Notes: a model not told the origin generated them from the letters alone. A stretch of 64,000 nt of DNA from Iris pallida (GCA_029216955.1 JANAVB010033216.1:10734408-10798407), one strand, 5' to 3'; counted from the stretch's first letter, positions 1-11,659 are shown. Program-made: numbers and translations.

Positions 1-56
1 AACACGAAATAATCGTAGAAGCCCTATGAGTCATCATAGAGGAAACTTTAATTTTA

Positions 57-176
57 TCGCGGAAGCAACTTTGAGTATTCACGGAAGCAACTTTGATTCA
101 CCGCGGAAGCAACTTTGAATAATCACGAAAGCAATCTTTGAATCATCGCGAAAGCAGCGTAGAATTATCTTAGTAG
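57..176. repeat. Imperfect tandem repeats in the E1 leader
   Basis: About five diverged units of 20-24 bp built on GCGGAAGCAACTTTGA follow each other, decaying toward the primer site. They lie just downstream of the primer site in element orientation, where a leader or packaging region would be. Confidence 0.7.
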
Positions 177-226
177 CAACATTGATTTGAAACAAATCGA
201 ATAAGAATCCAAGGATGTAAAGTCGT

Positions 227-238
227 GCTCTGATACCA
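227..238 (-). other. E1 primer-binding site (tRNA initiator Met)
   Basis: On the minus strand the bases read TGGTATCAGAGC, the standard plant retrotransposon primer site complementary to the 3' end of initiator tRNA-Met. It lies 3 bases from the LTR boundary at 242. Confidence 0.85.
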
Positions 239-1409
239 TTATGTTATGCCCCGATCCCCGAGGATCGAAAACTAGACACTGGACTTGATGCCGTACAAAT
301 CTAGATTGCACTTGTACATGGCAAAACCATTATAGTTCCTGGTATTTCTCAAAAAATATTGACAACGCAGCAAAACCATGTAGATAAATTGAAGTCACAC
401 AAGATATTAAAGAAATGTATCTCTTTATTGATAATTGTAATGGATTACAAGACTTGCAGCGAAATACAGAATTTACAACTGATTACAAGACTCTTGAATA
501 GCCAACTGAATGTATACACTTGCCCTTTAGGCTACAACTAAATATACCAACTTCTTTACATTGAACTTGCCAATATGGCTACAATCTCACTGGTACAACT
601 GAGTTACACTATTTTATACATTATGTCCCATATAGCAGAAGACATCATCTTGAAAGAAGAGCTTCTGCACACCCATCCGAATCATTTATGCCAAGCACTG
701 ATCAAACGATTTCTCCCATACGCAAGCACCTATAATATTGCCCACAACGTGGGTCAGTACATCATTAATGTACTGGTGTACCCTAAATTTCTACTATTTT
801 TTAATAAATTTGGTATTATTATTTTTATTTATATTGTACGTCGCGTATTTGTATTGTACGTCGCGCGCGAAATTTTATTTTTCGTAATTGTTCGACGAGT
901 GCGAATATGTGCGAGCGTACATATATTTTTAGAAAAATATTTTTTCTATTTTATAGTTTTAAAATAATATATATAAAAATTATTCTTGTTATCGTACCAA
1001 AATTTTCTAAGTTGGCTAATTTAATTATAAAAGTCTTTCGTTTATAACAGTTATTAATAATAAATAATATTCTTCGTACATACATATATTTCATAAATAT
1101 TTTATTAGTTTATTATTAAATAATAATATAATTTTTGAAATTATTATTATAAGTATTTTTTGAAAATTTATTTTGAAATTATTGTGGCAATTTAAATCTT
1201 TGGTTAGATTTTATGGATTTGATTTACATAGTTTAAATTTAAAGATAGAATTTATATTTAATTTGAGTTTAGATTATCTAGATTTAAATTGGAATTGGAT
1301 TTGGATTTTTGTTGATTGAATTGATTTAAATTTGATTTAAATTAATATGCGATTTATCTTTGGGAGATTTAAAACCCCTAGTCCTTATCCTAATGGGATT
1401 CCCACCTCC

Positions 1410-1416
1410 TATAAAA
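1410..1416 (+). promoter_or_regulatory. TATA box in the E2 5' LTR
   Basis: TATAAAA in the context CACCTCCTATAAAAGGAG, conserved at the same place in the other LTR (11660). Transcription would start about 25-30 bp downstream, giving a U3 of ~0.65 kb and an unusually long R/U5 of ~3.5 kb. Confidence 0.6.
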
Positions 1417-2489
1417 GGAGAGATACTTGGCCTCTTTTTCTATTGAATTCTCCACAATTAATCTTCCACAAATTTCTACCACAAAAGTGAGTGCATCGTG
1501 TCGGTGTCCAATCCTTTTCGTGTCAGCCGTGATTGGCTTCGTGTCCGACCCCGGGTGTCTTTTCAATATATCTATATTTTTACATATACATTGTTTCTCC
1601 TTCCCGTGTCAACACCTCGGACTTGGGAACTCTGCCCCGCAACAACAATTTCCCTCTCCTCCGTCGTTTCTACCATCACTACCACCGGCTGGCTTCGACC
1701 TTCCCCGTACCCTTTCCTCTGGCCATCGACCCCGAAGCCTCGCCCCAAGCCGGCAGTGCCCACGCCTAGCAAACCCCTTACAGCCTACCAACACCACCAG
1801 CGACATCGTCGCTGTCACTACCACATTTTAGATTGAGGGTATTTTGCTCATTTGGTGAATTTTTGAATTTATTTGATTTATTGAATTGGTGATTGATATT
1901 TTTGACTTTAGCTAATTGGGACTTTGTAGACTGACCTAGAAGCTAACCCTAGTTATGGTGACTTATTAGGCAATGGTGTGACCCTAGTCTAACTTAAGTC
2001 AACCTCATTTTAGTCATTAGAAACTAGTTTCAATAGGAAGAATTAAGAATAGGGGAAATGACTTGTGACTTGTGAATTTTATTTCCATGACTTATGAACT
2101 TAGCCCATAGGCCCATGACTTGAACCCAAACACTAACTAAGCCCTAAGTGGCCGGCCACACCTAGGAATTTTCCCTATCTAAACTCCCCTTTCCTTGTTC
2201 TTGCCTCTTTTGTGCTCAACCAAGTTCTTGAAATGAAAGGTAAATCTCCAATTTCCCAAATTCCTATCAAAACCATTTTAATTCCTTTTTCAATCAAATC
2301 TTTTGCAATAGTGATTTCAGTTTTTGTGCAATTTGGAGGATTTGGCTAGCAACGGGAACCGTTTGATTTGGAGCTTTTTCTTGATCCTTGCAACCTACAG
2401 GTAAACCCTTCAAATTCTATTTAAATTCTATTTTTATTGCATGGTAGCCTAGATCTAGGTGTCCCCTAGCTGTAGTGAAAGTTTGGTGT

Positions 2490-3150
2490 CATTTGTATTA
2501 GGTTTCGTGTCCGTATCGGACACGTATCAATTTCCTAGCCAAGGTGTTTGATGAAATGCCACACTCATGTATTTTTTATTATTTTTGAAACGTGTTTGAT
2601 GGGATTTGTAGTGTTTGGTGTCGTGTGTGATTTCGTATCAGTATTGAGTCATTTTTGTGTCGTGTCGTGTCTGTACAGTGACACGAACATGCTGCACAGG
2701 GCAGCGTGTACTGTCCTGCTACTTGAGGCTTCGTGCTCGCTGTACAGGACACGAGGACACACAATTTTTGGAAAGAATATCAGGGCAATGTCTGACATTA
2801 GACTCCTAAAATTTGTGCACGAGTAGTTCAGTATTCGAGGAGTTCTCCTTCCCGTACTGGTCATACGCACAGGCAGGTACACGTGTTTTTGGCCACTAAT
2901 ACGTGGTTGGACATGGCACGATACTCGTTTTGGACACAGTGCAGGGTGTCGACCATGTAGCCCTACGTATAGGCTACACGTGTGCATGGCCACGTATCTC
3001 TATATGGCCTGTGTCGTGCACTAGACACGCGTGCACGCGTGCACGACGCTGTCCAGTTTCAGTGTTCGTGTGTGTTTTAGTATATTGGACACGATTGTGT
3101 CCACTTGGTTGGACACGAATATGTGCCATGACATATACACACTTGACACA
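2490..3150. repeat. Cluster of GGACACG / CGTGTCC motifs in S1
   Basis: The stretch is dense in GGACACG, ACACGAGGACAC and their complements in both orientations, plus CACGTG-like cores. It looks like degenerate short inverted and direct repeats. No coding potential stands out. Confidence 0.55.
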
Positions 3151-3419
3151 TGGTTTACGAACCATTAAATTAGATTATTAACATGTTTTTAATTGTCGAT
3201 TTGCATTATCCCCAATTTAACTGATACATGTTCATTGTTTGGGTTTTCTGAAATTAAGAGAGTTTCTAAACTAAATTTCCATGATTAAATTACCATGATT
3301 AGTTCATCTATGTATGTTAGGATTGATGTTAACTAAGGGTTTTGGGTTCGAATTGGTTTGGATTGATGTGTTAGCTGTGAGGACTGTTAACTGTCAATAT
3401 GAATTGTCAAGTGGACTTA

Positions 3420-4010
3420 AAATCCTGAGAACACCTACATTCCTGTACACACATAGTGTTTACACTCACACACATTGTCCACTGCTGTAACTGAATCCTA
3501 TACACACTAACCTAGCTACTGCTCACTGAGACACATTGATGAGCACTGTATTACTCATACACACATGGTTGACAGAACATTGTTCCTAATATGTGCACAC
3601 ACATACAACCTATCTAAACTGTCAACTAGGAATTCATTGATACACACACACATGGTTAGTCTGTCACACACACATTAAATCCTGAGAACAGTGTATACAT
3701 TGTTCCTTATATCTGTCACTCATGCACACACTCATTCACACATTCCTAACACACACATAATGTTACACACACACATTGCTCACAGTTTTTCCTATACCCC
3801 TACACACATTGATATATACACTAGCCTATGGCATGTATCACACACACATGGTATCACTACACACATACTGATTTCCTACTGTCATGTACACACACACACA
3901 TTAATCTACATTTCACCCTCACACTTGGACATACACACTATTACATGTCCCACACTCACACAATATTGTATCACATACACACATGCCCATTTACCCCTAT
4001 CACTATATAT
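3420..4010. repeat. CA-rich degenerate repeat in S1
   Basis: Interspersed ACACACAC runs separated by short unique words (TACACACACAT, CATTGTTCCT) give an imperfect CA-rich minisatellite. Open frames here are rich in Thr and His because of the repeat and are not genes. Confidence 0.7.
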
Positions 4011-4303
4011 AAATATATACATTACCTATATGCTTGATAATAATAATGTGTTATATATATCTATATGTGTATGATATTTATATTAATTAGTGTATATATA
4101 TAATATGTGCGAAATGTGTGATATAGACTATATGTATGGCATATAGCCTATGACACATGGCCTATGTAGATTCATAGGTGAAAGCCTATGTGTATGACAT
4201 GTATACAAATGTGGATTGGTGTTGGTAGACTAGTATGACTTGGTGGTGATGTGTGCTTTCTAGAATAGGCTGGCTAGACTTAGTGAAACTTGTTTGGGTT
4301 AGG

Positions 4304-4380
4304 CTTGACCTAGTTGACCTAGTTTGACTAATGTAGTTGACTAGAGTTGACCAAGGGTTGACATTAGCCTAGATTGACCC
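4304..4380 (+). promoter_or_regulatory. TTGAC (W-box-like) cluster in S1
   Basis: Seven TTGAC cores lie within 77 bp, several as TTGACC. W-boxes (TTGAC plus C or T) are bound by WRKY transcription factors. The same motif is much denser in E3 and sparser in E8, so it is a shared LTR feature. Confidence 0.5.
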
Positions 4381-5592
4381 CAAACATCATGTAGATGCAT
4401 TGTAGCAGTCTATTATACTATTTTGCACATGTAGTGACTTGTACTGTTCTATAGGAGCCAGACACCACTGCTCGGACAGTATATTCTCTTCAGATATTCA
4501 TAATACTAGGCGAGTACATTATCTGATCATTACATATCTTGTTTAGGATTATATTTCCTGCTTTAGATTACTTTACTTGATGCTGACACGTTTTTATCAC
4601 GTATTGGTACTATATGGATCTTTTCATGTGATGTTATTCCCTTAGCGGATACATCAGATATTTCGTATTTGTGTACTTTATCATGGACATCGTGTACTCC
4701 TTGTGTTCGTGTTATTCGTATGCAAATCGTGTGAAATCGTGTACTCTCATGTGCTTACATGACCTTCATGTACATTCCTTATCGTGTGCAATAACATACC
4801 TTGGCTGGATCCTTGTGTATTGATTGGGAGCGGGGGAGTAGAAGTGGTTATGTACTCAATTTTGTAGCTTACTCGTGTATAACCTTTGTAGATTACTCTT
4901 GTACAATATCGTGCCGTTTATATAACCATATTGTCTAAATCACTAGTCACTTACAGTTCTTACCTACCATATGTATATATTTCTAGTTTACAAATATCTC
5001 TCTTATTTTTGTGTACATCTTATTACAGTTCATGTATCTTACTCTCTAGTATGTTTATATTTCCTAACATGTTATGATTTGCATGAGATGTATTGTGCTC
5101 TCCCCTGTCCTGACTAGACCTGTTAAAAATATTACAGAGAACGAGGATGAGGCTCTGGTGTCTACCTATTATGGTACAGCTATAGACAACACTTGTGACT
5201 TGGATCCACTTGTAGTAGAGGATCTGCCACCAGTGGTTTAGACTGCTAGTTTAGACTCTTACCTTGTCTTTCTCATTGATACATTATTTTATATATTGGG
5301 AGTTTGTTTTATCTGGATGTTTGTGGAGATGTTATCATAGACACTTAGACTTTTATCTATTATATCTCTTGTGTGGATTCGTTTATATCTATCTATCTAT
5401 CTTATCGTATTCTACCTTAGATGTGATTGAGACTGTATTCTACTATGTCACCTCCATTCGAAGTGTATATGCTATACAGGTACATTATATTGTTAGATGA
5501 TAGGCCTAGGACAACATTCTATCGCCGACACTGCGGCGTAGGCTGGACGTACCCACTTCTCGTGCTCTTACTCTAGGGTGCAGGTCGTGACA

Positions 5593-6470
5593 GTCACCTT
5601 CGCCTCATCGTTGTCGTCTCCCTTCTTCTTCCTGTCTCCACCCAAACACCATCCTAACCAGAAACCACCACCATCATTGCCACCAACGGCCCCATCTCGG
5701 CTGAACCCCCACCAACCCGGCCTCCTATCCGATCAGAGCCACACCACCATAACCCACCACCCGCTGCGGCCACCACGGCCATCGCCGGCTGGTGCCACTA
5801 CCAAAACCACCCACCATCGACAAACCCCCTATCGTACCATAACAAAACACCACCATCACCACCGGACCTCTGTCAAAACCACCGCCCCGCCACCATCAAA
5901 CACCAATAGTGAAATAAAAAGAAAAAACAAATACCCTGCCACCACCATGGCTTACCTCCACCAGAGTCGCGCCCGGCCGCCGCTCCGAAGAAGCAGTCGG
6001 GATCGTCGCCTCCCTCTGGTGTCGCGACCGCCGTTGACTCCCGTACTGCGCATGACTGTCGTCGACTCCCGGGCCAACCGTACCGTGTCGCCGCAGTGTC
6101 CGGTGCCGCCCAGCACCGGAGCTTACCCCTTTCTCCTCCTCGGACCAGCCCTAGTCGCAGACCTCCGTACCCTAACCTCTGTCGCCACCGGACCCCCTTT
6201 CGTTCCGGCCACCGTCCGTAAAACCCCTCTCTCCCGACTTCATCCCCCTTTGTCTCAGCCTCCGCCACCTAGATCTCTGGTGCGCCGCTTTCCTGCCACC
6301 TCCGACGCACGCCGGCGCCGCGTTTTACCGACCCCAGCCGACGAGATCCCTCTACCGAGCTCCTTCCTCTCTCTCTCTCTCTCCTCCGTCGCTCAACTTC
6401 CCTCCACCTCTCCTTCCTTCCTCTTTCTGATCTTCTTTCCCCTCTCATTACTGCTCTCTTCCCTTTTAGT
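5593..6470 (+). other. C-rich leader block of the E2 5' LTR (right part)
   Basis: A CCACCACCATC-type, strongly strand-biased segment contrasts with the AT-rich DNA on both sides and continues the block at 1620-1807. It is mirrored at 11870-12930 in the 3' LTR. It yields long open frames rich in Pro, Ser, Arg and His on + and Gly-rich frames on -. The 3' LTR copy breaks the longest frame, so I do not call a gene. CTCTCTCT runs occur near 6370 and 12830. Confidence 0.5.
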
Positions 6471-8759
6471 TATGAGACCCATTTATTGGCTGTTCCCAAG
6501 GATAGGAACAGCTCTCCACGATACGTTGGTTCTTATTGTTTTATTTTTATTTTTTATTTGTATTTTGATTGTTATGTAATGGTTGGTCTTAATATACACC
6601 ATATGTTTCTTATAACTATTAATATTATTATCATCACATTAAATATTATTACTATTGATTATTATTATTTTTTTTGATTTTGTTATATTGTATTATTATT
6701 GCTAACATCATACTAAATATTTCGTTATTACTAGTCTTTTTTTTATAATGTGAGTTCTAGAGATTTTGTAATTATTATAAATAATTGATTTTGATATTTT
6801 ATCATGGTTATCAAATGTTTTCAAAGTTATCTTGTAAAAATATATAAATATTATATTTGACTTGGTATATTTTAAAAATATTGTTTTAAAACCATAAACA
6901 AATTTTTGGGATTATTAATATTTATCTAGAACTATTTTGACCCGTAAGAATAGAGTTCCTAATAAATTTCCTAAACACTTTCAAATATTTGAATAAAATT
7001 ATCTACACTAATAAAGTATAGCTTTCCTATCTATAAATTTTATTTTTGTAACCTTAATTTCTAGCCTAGAATAAATTTTTAGATTTTTTGTACTTTTCTA
7101 AAAACTATTTTTTAAAACTACTAGAATATATTTTCCGTATTATTATAGTTTTCTAAAATCATATATATATATTATTTATCTAAATTTTCTTCGACTATCT
7201 TTTCGCCCGTCCACGACTAAATCCCATTATTTATGTTGCCTCGCCAATTCAAGCCTACCTTATGTCGAACCTAACTAATTTGACCCTTCTGGACCTAATG
7301 GAACTGTCCGTGCCACAATCAGAGATCACCTTGTGTAGTTGTTACCCGAAGTCGAAGTTCGTGCTACATTAATCATTACAGCACACCAGGCGTATTACCA
7401 GGCAAGATACCTTGCCATTTGCTGTTTATTTATTTAGCTCATATTTTATGCATTATTTATTATTTTTTTATGTAAAATAAACTGTGATACATGGCATAAC
7501 TTGTTAGAACTTACTGTTCGATTATATTTCCTGCTATGTATTATTTTTTTCTACATTAAACCTAGATTTAAGGGACCACCTTGTGTGTTGCATTCATTTG
7601 GCCTTGACACGTTGTATTACGATGTTGTGTGTCGCATATAGAACACGGACGTACGTGATTGGCTGGCCACCAGTACGTACAAGCCATGCAATAGGACTAA
7701 CCGCTAATAGAATTGCATACTTAGTTTGACTTAGCGGTTAATAGAGGTTTTGTGTTGTGGATACAACATAGTAGGCATTTGGGCGGGGAGGACAATTCTT
7801 TAGCGTATGGGCTTCGATGAACTTTCCCTTGTGACCCGGAAGCTCCGTTGGAGATACGGGGTTGATGGCCCATGGATTACTAACGGCCACTGGCGTTCTG
7901 CGGAACATTATGCTATTATTGATTGGGCCTCTAGTGCCCCAAGAGGGGACCATGCCGATCCTATTTTAGCTAGGGCCCATACGTAGGAAGCATTGTTCTT
8001 AACTACATTTCACTTAGAATGGTTAAGCACCCTTATCCGTTAGGTGTGAGTACTCTTGGTTTTGGTACTTGTATCTGACCATGGCTTGGAACAATAACTT
8101 GTCGCGGATTAGTTCGCCACATCTTGTCCTTGTTTGGTTATAGGTGTGTCTTACTAGTTCGATGAGAAGGTATTGAACCTTGTTGGGGTCCGGATACCAT
8201 ATTGGATTCATAGCATGGAAAGATACGTCATCTTGACTTAGTTTACCATCTTCTGTCCTTGTTTGATTGGGGGGATGTTACGCTAGTTCAATAGGTGTTT
8301 ATTGGACCATGTTATAATTCAATTGACTTATTTATTTGAGCAATTTATGTTCAGTTATATTAGCATGATATTATGTGTCTTGTTACGTTCCTCTGAGGAC
8401 CTGGTTATCTCCCCAGGTGTGTGTTTATGTCTTCCGCAGGTATTCTAGCCGAGGTCGTGGTCTTCTCTATTTATTCGAAGATGATATGTCTTGGATCTAT
8501 CCTGCTACCTTCATCATTTCTTTTATATATCATGTACTTCTTTCCTTTTATTTGGTTGATAGTGGATGTGTCTCCACCCAACATATTGTATCAAGACAAT
8601 TTATTATCATTATATGATATATTTTGTTCATTTATTTTGTGTGGATGAGATTAGTCATGGTTCTACTACATTTTACAGCTTACATATATTTATTATACGG
8701 CTGACATGTCTACATTCCTAGTCCTACGTATTTTGGGATTGGGGCGTTACATATTTTTG

Positions 8760-8777
8760 TGGTGGCCCATGCAGGTC
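8760..8777 (+). other. E2 primer-binding site, tRNA-Ile type
   Basis: TGGTGGCCCATGCAGGTC starts 8 bases after the LTR end. Its complement ends in TGGGCCACCA, the expected 3' end of plant tRNA-Ile(AAU), whose 5' end is GGCCCATTAGCTCAG. It also extends into the T arm (CCTGCA). The same site appears in E3, E8 and, degraded, in E5. Confidence 0.75.
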
Positions 8778-10056
8778 AAGATAAATTGTTTAGTTACTTT
8801 ACCGTACCAAGCAAGCCTGCGAATAGGATTAGAAGTCTTGGATCTCATCCGCATACTTGACCTCTTTTCTCGATTCCATATTCGAATTATCGTTCGACTC
8901 ATCGACTGCATCTTGCTTGATTCCTTCTATCATAATTCTTATCTTCCCTTCGTGTTTGCTAGAGGTTAGACAGGTGACCCCTACTAGTTGGACTTATTTC
9001 TTTTGCCCCAAAACACTATTAGTTTAATTCTTTAAGTTGGATAGAATGTCTTGTGACCTAGCAATCCCTTTGTCCTTGTGACCTATATTCACAAGTTTAC
9101 TTTGAATCTAGAATTTAGAGGACCCTAACCCATCTAGTCAACCAAGGACTTGGACAAGAAGACTGTAGGACGACTGTTTGGAGACCAATATAGGATATGA
9201 CTTAAAAACTTCAAGGAATTGAACTAATTCTGCTTTCCTTTCAACCTAAAACCTCATGTGCCTATGTTTTTACTACCTTTATTAATGCTGCTAATATAGC
9301 CTAGTATTTGTAAGCTAATTCTTTATCGAACTTGAACAAGGCATATGCTATTGAGCGGCCGCTCACTAACATATTGTCTATTCAGAACTTGTGCATGATG
9401 GTCTGATCAACCGAGTGCACTTTAGTTCGTTTTTATCTTTTATTTTACGTGGATGGAATATAATTAAACTTGGCCTTTAGAATCCCATCCACGACTGCCT
9501 TGACAATTCTTTTAAAATTTTTCGGTCGTCTTTGAACCACGTATTCGTATTCGTATTCGATAATATCATCTTTGAACTCCTTATTGCTTTCGCCTTCACC
9601 TATTTTTGAAGGACGAAAGCGCTGTACTAGAACTTCTTCTAGCCTTCCTACCGATTATGACCATTATCACTCGATGTTGCTATATCTTCATCTTAAACTA
9701 CTCGTCCTTTTCTCGGCCCTATCATGACATTCTAATCACTTAATTTAGGAGTGAATCTAATCGTTCTCCTAATCGTGCCCTCAACCTACTCCCAAGAAAC
9801 CATAACTTTAAGGTCTCTAATTTATTTTCTCTTAATACCGTACTATTCCCTATTACAAGTTATCTTGATTAAAATCCTTGATCATTTTCATTCTTGCATT
9901 AATTAGCCATATCCACGATTATTTTCGTATTTATCTAAATCACGATTTCCTAATGCATCTTTTGGTTGAACGTTGTAAATTGATTTTTTCCTCATCGCTA
10001 CTCCTTTGTGCCTTCTCACCCCCTACTAATTCATAATTTCGAGGACGAAATTCTTT

Positions 10057-10070
10057 TAAGTTGGGTAGGA
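10057..10070 (+). other. E2 polypurine tract
   Basis: AAGTTGGGTAGGA immediately precedes the 3' LTR TGTAAAACTCC. Similar tracts border E5 (43887), E8 (55320, minus) and E3 (18741, minus). Confidence 0.6.
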
Positions 10071-10102
10071 TGTAAAACTCCTAAATTTCTACTATTTTTT
10101 TA

Positions 10103-10255
10103 CGAAAATTTTCACTGGAAGCATAATTTTTTTATAAAATTATATGTAGAGCACATAATTTCAACTAATTACATCCACAGCATAAGAAAGCCCTTACAAA
10201 GGGCGTTCTTCTAAAAATATGAATTAAAAATAAATTTATGTAACCGACGTTAGTG
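10103..10255 (+). repeat. MULE left terminal inverted repeat
   Basis: It starts CGAAAATTTTCACTGGAAGC and matches the reverse complement of the right end with scattered mismatches for about 150 bp. Within it is an AAGCCC..GGGCGTTCTT palindrome near 10186-10210. Confidence 0.85.
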
Positions 10256-10372
10256 ACGGACAAAACACGAAAAAAAAAGAAAAAAAAAGAGAACGCCCAT
10301 CCGAAGGGCGTTTCCCTCTGGGAAAACGCCCTTGCGAAGGGCGTTCTCCTAACACGTGTCTTCCGTCGCGTA

Positions 10373-10546
10373 GTTGCTTCCTTTGGGGCGCAACGGGCAC
10401 GGACAGGGTCAGGGGGCCAGGGGGCTCGGGTGGACGAAGAAGGGGCACATGGCGACGTGGACCTTGGTCTTGCCGAACTGGTCGAGGTAGCGGAGGAACT
10501 CGAGCATGTGGGCACGGCTGCAGCGAGCGAGGGAGAGCGGCGGGCG
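10373..10546 (-). pseudogene. Captured fragment of an ALOG-domain (LSH/G1-like) gene
   Basis: Reading leftward from 10546, the frame gives [20 protein letters not shown] followed by [12 protein letters not shown], a CPFF motif, a Pro-rich turn and PCPCPLR. This is the core of the plant ALOG domain (LIGHT-DEPENDENT SHORT HYPOCOTYLS / rice G1 family, nuclear transcription regulators with a Zn-ribbon-like insert). Only about 58 codons remain of a domain of ~120. There is an in-frame TGA just before PCPCPL, and similarity ends near 10388 where the family normally continues with QAWGSLDAL. The flanking DNA up to 10700 is GC-rich and may come from the same or another gene, but I do not recognise it. 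The fragment is non-functional as protein. Confidence 0.8.
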
Positions 10547-10886
10547 AGGGAGAGCGGAATGGCGATGAGACGACTAAGAGGAGGACGGGACGATGGAGGA
10601 GGAGGAGGAAAGGGTGGTGCTGCAGTGGTGGACGAACTGTAAGGCCTCCTGAGGAGGAGGGCTATCAGGAGGTTTGGCTCCATGTCCATGATCAAGAAGA
10701 GCTTGAAAATTCAAATGGTTTCTTCCAAAACTCTTGAGAGTACACTATAGGGAAAAAAGAAAGTGGGATGGGTGGGCAAGGATTAGATTTTTGATATGAT
10801 GGCCAATGGCAGAGAACGTGGAATCGTCCGGATTGTGTCAGGAGAACGCCAGGTGTTTTTCAATTTTTTTTTAACGTTTTCTCTGT

Positions 10887-11042
10887 AGTAGTTAACGTTC
10901 GTTACGAAAATTTATTTTTAATTTATATTTTTAGAAGAACGCCCTTCGGAAGGGCGTTCTTGTGCTGCATGTGTAATTAGTAGAAACTATGTGCTTTACA
11001 TATAATTTTATAAAAAAATTATGCTTCCAGTGAAAATTTCTG
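10887..11042 (-). repeat. MULE right terminal inverted repeat
   Basis: Reading leftward it begins CAGAAATTTTCACTGGAAGC and is colinear with the left repeat. It includes a near-perfect palindrome of GAACGCCC and GGGCGTTC at 10936-10961. Confidence 0.85.
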
Positions 11043-11659
11043 ATTTTTTTATAATAAATTTGGGACTAATTTTTTTTTTATATTGTACGTCGCGTAGTTG
11101 TATTGTACGTCGTGCAAAAAATTTTGTTTTTCGTAATTGCTCGATGAGTACGAATATGTGCGATCATACATATATTTTTAGAAAAATATTTTTTCTATTT
11201 TATAGTTTCAAAATGGTATATATATAAATTATTCTTGCTATCGTACCAAAATTTTCTAAGTTGGCTACTTTAATTATAAAAGCCTTTCGTTTATAACAGT
11301 TATTAATAATAAATAATATTCTTCGTGCATACATATATTTTATAAATATTTTATTAGTTTATTTTTAAATAATAATGTAATTTTTGAAATTATTATTATA
11401 AGTATTTTTAGAAAATATATTTTGAAATTATTGTGGCAATTTAAATCTTTGGTTAGATTTTATGGATTTGATTTACATAGTTTAAATTTAAAGATATAAT
11501 TTATATTTAATTTGAGTTTAGATTATCTAGATTTAAATTAGAATTGGATTTGGATTATTGTTCATTGAATTGATTTAAATTTGATTTAAATTAATATGCG
11601 ATTTATCTATGGGAGATTTAAAACCCCCTAGTCCTTATCCTAATGGGATTCCCACCTCC

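Larger units (their letters stand above)
1..776 (-). mobile_element. E1: 5' part of a leftward LTR retrotransposon
   Basis: A primer-binding site reading leftward at 227-238 sits 3 bases from a TG boundary at 242. This means 242 onward is the 5' LTR and 1-241 is the start of the untranslated leader. The LTR is split at 776 by E2 (target duplication ACTGG at 772-776 and 36934-36938), so it probably resumes at 36934. No coding sequence is visible. The LTR end resembles that of E4 (TCGGGGC then T-ACA), which also uses an initiator-Met primer site, so the two may be distant relatives. Confidence 0.7.
1813..5592 (+). mobile_element. S1: solo LTR of a Del/Tekay-like family inside the E2 5' LTR
   Basis: The unoccupied sequence is preserved in the other E2 LTR near 12060, which sets the boundaries. 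The insert starts TGTCACTACCAC and ends GGTCGTGACA, flanked by GTCGC (1808-1812) and GTCAC (5593-5597), a 5-bp duplication with one change. Its last ~70 bases are the reverse complement of the left ends of the LTRs at 14179, 31823, 51452 and 57309 (shared GTACGTCCAGCCTACGCC-type block), so it is one LTR of the same group. No interior or second LTR is present, so it is best read as a solo LTR left by LTR-LTR recombination. Confidence 0.8.
777..8751 (+). repeat. E2 5' LTR, split by solo LTR S1
   Basis: It matches the 3' LTR base by base over long stretches: 1381-1807 aligns with 11641-12057, 5598-6560 with 12060-13020, and 7730-8751 with 35915-36933. After an AT-rich U3 and a TATA box at 1410, it has a C-rich pyrimidine block and then a very AT-rich stretch to GGGGCGTTACA at 8751. 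With S1 (1813-5592) removed it is about 4.2 kb. Confidence 0.88.
8752..10070 (+). other. E2 interior remnant, no recognisable coding
   Basis: It runs from just after the 5' LTR to the purine tract before the 3' LTR. I find no zinc knuckle, protease, RT, integrase or chromodomain motif in any frame. The last ~60 bases (TTTCGAGGACGAAATTC) keep the sequence that normally closes Del/Tekay elements. Either an internal deletion removed gag-pol or this is a derivative that never carried it. Confidence 0.6.
10103..11042. mobile_element. Non-autonomous MULE with a captured gene fragment (Pack-MULE type)
   Basis: The 940-bp insert is absent from the 5' LTR. It is flanked by a perfect 9-bp duplication ATTTTTTTA (10094-10102 and 11043-11051) and has terminal inverted repeats of about 150 bp. 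A 9-bp duplication and long inverted repeats are the hallmark of Mutator-like elements. There is no transposase; the centre is GC-rich and holds an ALOG-domain fragment, so it fits the Pack-MULE class. Confidence 0.85.

Noticed and set aside
1813..1820. Placing the S1 edge after GTCAC at 1820
   Set aside because: That would give an insert beginning TA rather than TG. The TG edge at 1813 with GTCGC/GTCAC flanks fits the family ends.
5578..6579. 333-codon Pro/Ser/Arg-rich open frame
   Set aside because: It starts inside S1 and crosses the S1/E2 junction, and its counterpart in the other E2 LTR (12076-13022) is broken. It follows from a C-rich repeat block and shows no domain.
10165..10695. 176-codon minus frame through the MULE
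   Set aside because: It overlaps the ALOG fragment in a different frame; Ser/Pro bias comes from GC-rich DNA. The meaningful frame is the ALOG one.
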